Below are positions 61,301-64,000 of a stretch of DNA of 64,000 bases, piece after piece. A program made the translations under genes and the position numbers. A model generated the notes under the pieces. It was not told the DNA's origin. It was given only the letters and a program-made list of their open reading frames with translations, and did no database searches. The stretch covers positions 17,057,261 through 17,121,260 of the forward strand of contig NC_003074.8 in assembly GCF_000001735.4 (NCBI RefSeq). Direction: 5' to 3'. Position 1 is the stretch's first letter, and each line of letters begins with the position of its first letter. The DNA comes from Arabidopsis thaliana. Lineage: Eukaryota > Streptophyta > Magnoliopsida > Brassicales > Brassicaceae.

Positions 61301-62191
61301 TGGGACTTCAGGTTTGGCACAACTTTTACCACTCTCATATAATTAACTTCATATGTGATCAAGTTACTAATATAATATCTAATTGCAGATATGCAAGGAT
61401 AAAGACGTGAAGCCTCAAAAGTGGGAATATACTCCATCGATTAAAGGGTATAACAACAATGAGATATTTTAGGTTTTTGGGTTGTTGATACATTTAAATT
61501 GCTACACTAACTCCCATAACATATTTTTGTTTATTACGTTATAATGTTCTGCTTTGGTAAATTTGTTTCCGTCTACAGAGCCTATATTGTGAATCTTGGT
61601 GATCTGCTTGAGCGTTGGAGTAATGGCTATTTCAAGTAAAGTTTTTGTTTGTTTGTGCTTCGCTCAATACATCATGTAACATGATTTTCAAGTACAGTTT
61701 CTTTTGTAATGACATTTTTTTCCACATGTTTTTATACCTTACAGATCTACATTGCATCGGGTACTCGGGAATGGGCAGGACCGATATTCTGTAAGTTTCT
61801 TACTATACAGTCGAAGAATCTTCAGCCACAAGCCAAATCTCATTGATATCATTTCTCAAAAATCTAGTTTTTATCAAACATGTTCGTAAGGGAATTCGAA
61901 AAATTACGTACATTTCTATTTAATTATAAGTTTTCTTCTCACACAGATTCCATTCTTCCTGAAACCGAGTCATGACTGTATAATAGAGTGTCTTCCTACC
62001 TGCCAGTCTGAAAACAACCTTCCCAAGTAAGCATTTAACACTTCACCTTGTTACATTAAGACCTTCAACTAGTAACATTGCCTTATAGATGTTTATGGTT
62101 GTGTTAAATGAATAGATATCCAGCGATCAAATGTTCAACGTACATCTCCCAACGTTACAAAGCAGTACATGCACACCTAAAACAGACCTAG
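58369..62191 (+). CDS. 2-oxoglutarate/Fe(II)-dependent oxygenase, intact copy 2 (330 aa)
   Basis: This soluble dioxygenase oxidises a small molecule while decarboxylating 2-oxoglutarate. The substrate is unknown. Eleven exons (58369-58476, 58589-58784, 58872-58970, 59043-59094, 61013-61134, 61214-61311, 61389-61447, 61579-61635, 61745-61790, 61947-62026, 62116-62191) give 331 codons with stop. The N-terminal DIOX_N region has IKVSSLTCIDL and ACLDSGFFYVINHGI. Iron ligands are His207 and Asp209 (GAHSDFG) and His268 (STLHRVL); 2OG contacts are Arg277 and Ser279 (RYS). Intron 4 is 1.9 kb because a Harbinger-type element with a nested Helitron sits in it. Gene order fits A. thaliana AT3G46480-46500, a family annotated as isopenicillin N synthase-like. 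Confidence 0.92.
59300..60621. mobile_element. Harbinger-type element in intron 4 of oxygenase copy 2
   Basis: Inverted ends GAGCATCCACATTGG (59300) and, from the right, GAGCATCTGCATTGG (60621) are flanked by the 3 bp duplication TCA (59297-59299 and 60622-60624). Without the Helitron nested inside it is about 415 bp, typical for a MITE. TTTAAAGACA phrases occur on both sides of the nested insertion. Confidence 0.75.
59454..60360 (-). mobile_element. Helitron nested in the Harbinger-type element
   Basis: On the minus strand it runs from TCATATATATGAAAGAAGC (60360) to a weak hairpin (CCACGCGTACCGTGAG) and CTAG (59454-59457). Host A lies at 59453 and T at 60361, the expected A|T target. It carries no Rep/helicase. 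Its 5' end matches that of the degenerate Helitron at 43865-44496. Confidence 0.75.
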
Positions 62192-63217
62192 GTAGGTGAA
62201 GTATGGTCCATGCGTACCACGCTCTAAAGTCCCACGATATGAATGCTTCGTTTTCCAATTGGTTTGTTGTTAAAATTCTATATCTATCTGATGGAGATCT
62301 ATTCAATTAATAAAGATCATCATTTAAGTGATTACAGATGAATTTCTCGAATCGGAATTTTGGGTTATTTATTTCAGTTTACAAAATCATGGAAGACGCT
62401 ACGTCCTCTATTTACGACGGTTATTTGGTATTTTAATATAAATTTTGGGGGAAAAAATCTGTTTGAGATGTTTTGGAATGATTATGTGAATTATGTCCAA
62501 GTTTTGTAATCACAAGCAATAATTTGATTTGTTTTTACGTAAAGCATAAGCCAAGGACCTTCCATATGTTGTGACTACTACTGACATTAAAAATTTGATG
62601 GACAAGACAAATTAAGAGTGTAGCCAAACATACAAGCTGTGGCCAAATTAACCCCAACACCTTGCGCATTCCGTGCTATAGTGAAATTGGCTACGCCTTA
62701 ATATGCTTTTGGGTTCTCCTAGCGACATAAAGTTATAGAAATCCAAGACAACCAAATCTATACGCATTTTACGGGAAAAAAATTATTGTATACTTACCAA
62801 TAAATATAAAAAGTTAGATGCAAGGCATCAATTAGATAGAGTGTATTAGAAAAAGACTCGATCGACTCAAGGGACTAATAGAAAAAGACTCAACACTTGT
62901 TCACACATAAAGCAATTAAAAAACCACTCAAGATATAGAATCACAGCATGTTATAATTGATGAACATTCAATATATATGTGTCCTCTAGTTCTTGAATAA
63001 AACCAAATTTAATATGATATAAAGAACAAACTATTAATTTTGATATTTTTCTCGAAAGATGTGGTTATTTTGGCTGTTAACATATCACAAGACTTTAATA
63101 ACAGTCCGATTGAAATTTTAAATGTGGAGCTTACATAATATATGAATTTATAGCAGTGGAATCTTGGAACAAGCCATTGTCCTTATCTTGAAAGAGTCAA
63201 CACAGAGAATTAGAGAG
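62192..63217. other. Intergenic and promoter of 2OG oxygenase copy 3
   Basis: No gene is visible. About 62830-62960 is collinear with about 45490-45670 upstream of copy 1. Confidence 0.6.
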
Positions 63218-64000
63218 ATGGAGAACAAAACTCAAGAGGAAGCTTCGACCATTAATGTTTCATCCCTTGCTTGTATAGATCTCGCCAACTCCAATCTTCA
63301 TCGATCAGCTGCTTCGCTTAAGCAGGCTTGGCTCTTCTTCTTTCTTTTTCTCAACGTCAATGATTACGGTTTGGCCTTTATTAGTTATGTGACTAGTTGT
63401 TGGTTATTCTTGTTCTAGGCATGTCTAGATTGTGGATTTTTCTATGTCACAAATCATGGTATAAGTGAGGAGTTAAAGGACGAGGCTTTCGAGCAAAGCA
63501 AGAAGTTCTTTGCTCTTCCTTTGGACGAGAAGATGAAAGTCTTGAAAAACGAAAAACATCAAGGCTATTCACCCGTCCTTAGTCAAATCTCTGATAACCA
63601 AATCCATGGTTCGTGTAACCAAGTTTCACTTGCTTGATCAAAAAAATTTGTTGTTAAGTGTTCCCAATCTTGTTGTAACCTCTCATGGATTTTAGGGGAT
63701 TACAAAGAAAGTTTTTTCATTGGAATCGAAGGCTCCAACGATACACCATTCTGTCGCGCTAACATTTGGCCTAACCCTGGTTAGTAAACACTTTTTGTAA
63801 ATTTAATGAATTTTCTTTGAATAAATTTGATATTTTTAGCAGATGTTTTGTCGGGATGGCAGGCGACCATGGAGAAATATCATCAAGAAGCATTGTAAGT
63901 CGTTGTTTTCGTCTTCTAAAGTAGATGTTTCTTTTCTTTAGATTTGAATATAAGGGTATGAAACCTGTTTCCCACAATGAGTATATACGCGTCTCATGTG
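63218..64000 (+). CDS. 2-oxoglutarate/Fe(II)-dependent oxygenase copy 3, cut by window end
   Basis: Four exons are visible: 63218-63325, 63419-63608, 63696-63779 and 63843-63894. They encode the N-terminal DIOX_N part (INVSSLACIDL, ACLDCGFFYVTNHGI, KKFFALPLDEKMKVL). The catalytic half lies beyond the window. The start at 63218 is chosen by match with copies 1 and 2; an in-frame ATG at 63164 lies in leader sequence. Exon 1 ends at CAG|GCTTGG, a GC donor where both paralogues have GT. If it is not used, the frame reads into the intron and stops at about 63416. Exon 2 is 6 bases shorter than in copies 1 and 2, in frame. Functional status is open. Confidence 0.75.

Noticed and set aside
63164-63217. 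Upstream in-frame ATG for oxygenase copy 3
   Set aside because: Copies 1 and 2 start at MENKT; the extra 18 residues are translated leader and have no counterpart.
1-64000. CRISPR arrays, bacterial operons, rRNA or canonical tRNA genes
   Set aside because: None seen. The window is eukaryotic with spliced genes; the only tRNA-like motif is the weak SINE candidate at 15285-15395.

Overview
The window is plant nuclear DNA from a crucifer, most likely Arabidopsis or a close relative. It is AT-rich, its genes have many short introns, and it holds dense Copia, Helitron, Harbinger, MULE, LINE and CACTA insertions. The gene order (tandem LRR receptor kinases, mitochondrial ATP synthase 6 kDa subunit, UDP-xylose synthase, SEC14 protein, UBC13-type E2, tandem 2OG oxygenases) is, from memory, that of A. 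thaliana chromosome 3 around AT3G464xx-AT3G465xx. The species itself cannot be fixed from the sequence alone.

Layout. 1-15.4 kb is a graveyard of mobile elements. It surrounds a broken duplicate of the second receptor kinase, which is interrupted by an unclassified insertion, a Helitron, a 5'-truncated LINE and a Harbinger-type element. A Copia fragment, a second Helitron, a MULE with what looks like a captured two-exon gene piece, and an LTR follow. 15.9-29.3 kb holds three tandem plus-strand malectin-like LRR receptor kinases. The first (883 aa) and third (889 aa) are full length. The middle one (419 aa) has lost its whole ectodomain by an in-frame internal deletion, but keeps a signal peptide, membrane segment and complete kinase. 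30.2-40.2 kb is the conserved housekeeping block: ATP synthase 6 kDa subunit (+), UDP-xylose synthase (-), SEC14/CRAL-TRIO protein (-) and E2 enzyme (-). All four give exact-length, in-frame gene models. 40.8-44.5 kb holds Helitrons, two of them head to tail, and a decayed RRM gene fragment. 45.9-64 kb is a tandem array of three 2OG-Fe(II) oxygenases. Copy 1 is frameshifted, copy 2 is intact (330 aa) with nested elements in intron 4, and copy 3 runs off the window and has a GC splice donor. A complete 8.9 kb CACTA (En/Spm) transposon with ACT target duplications sits between copies 1 and 2.

How it works together. The receptor kinases and oxygenases are rapidly evolving tandem families of the kind linked to environmental response. 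They flank a stable block for mitochondrial ATP synthesis, nucleotide-sugar supply, lipid transfer and ubiquitin conjugation. Mobile elements are concentrated in the dead duplicate and between tandem copies and are nearly absent from the housekeeping block. All gene models were derived by reading splice sites and frames by eye and by comparing paralogues within the window. No database search was run.
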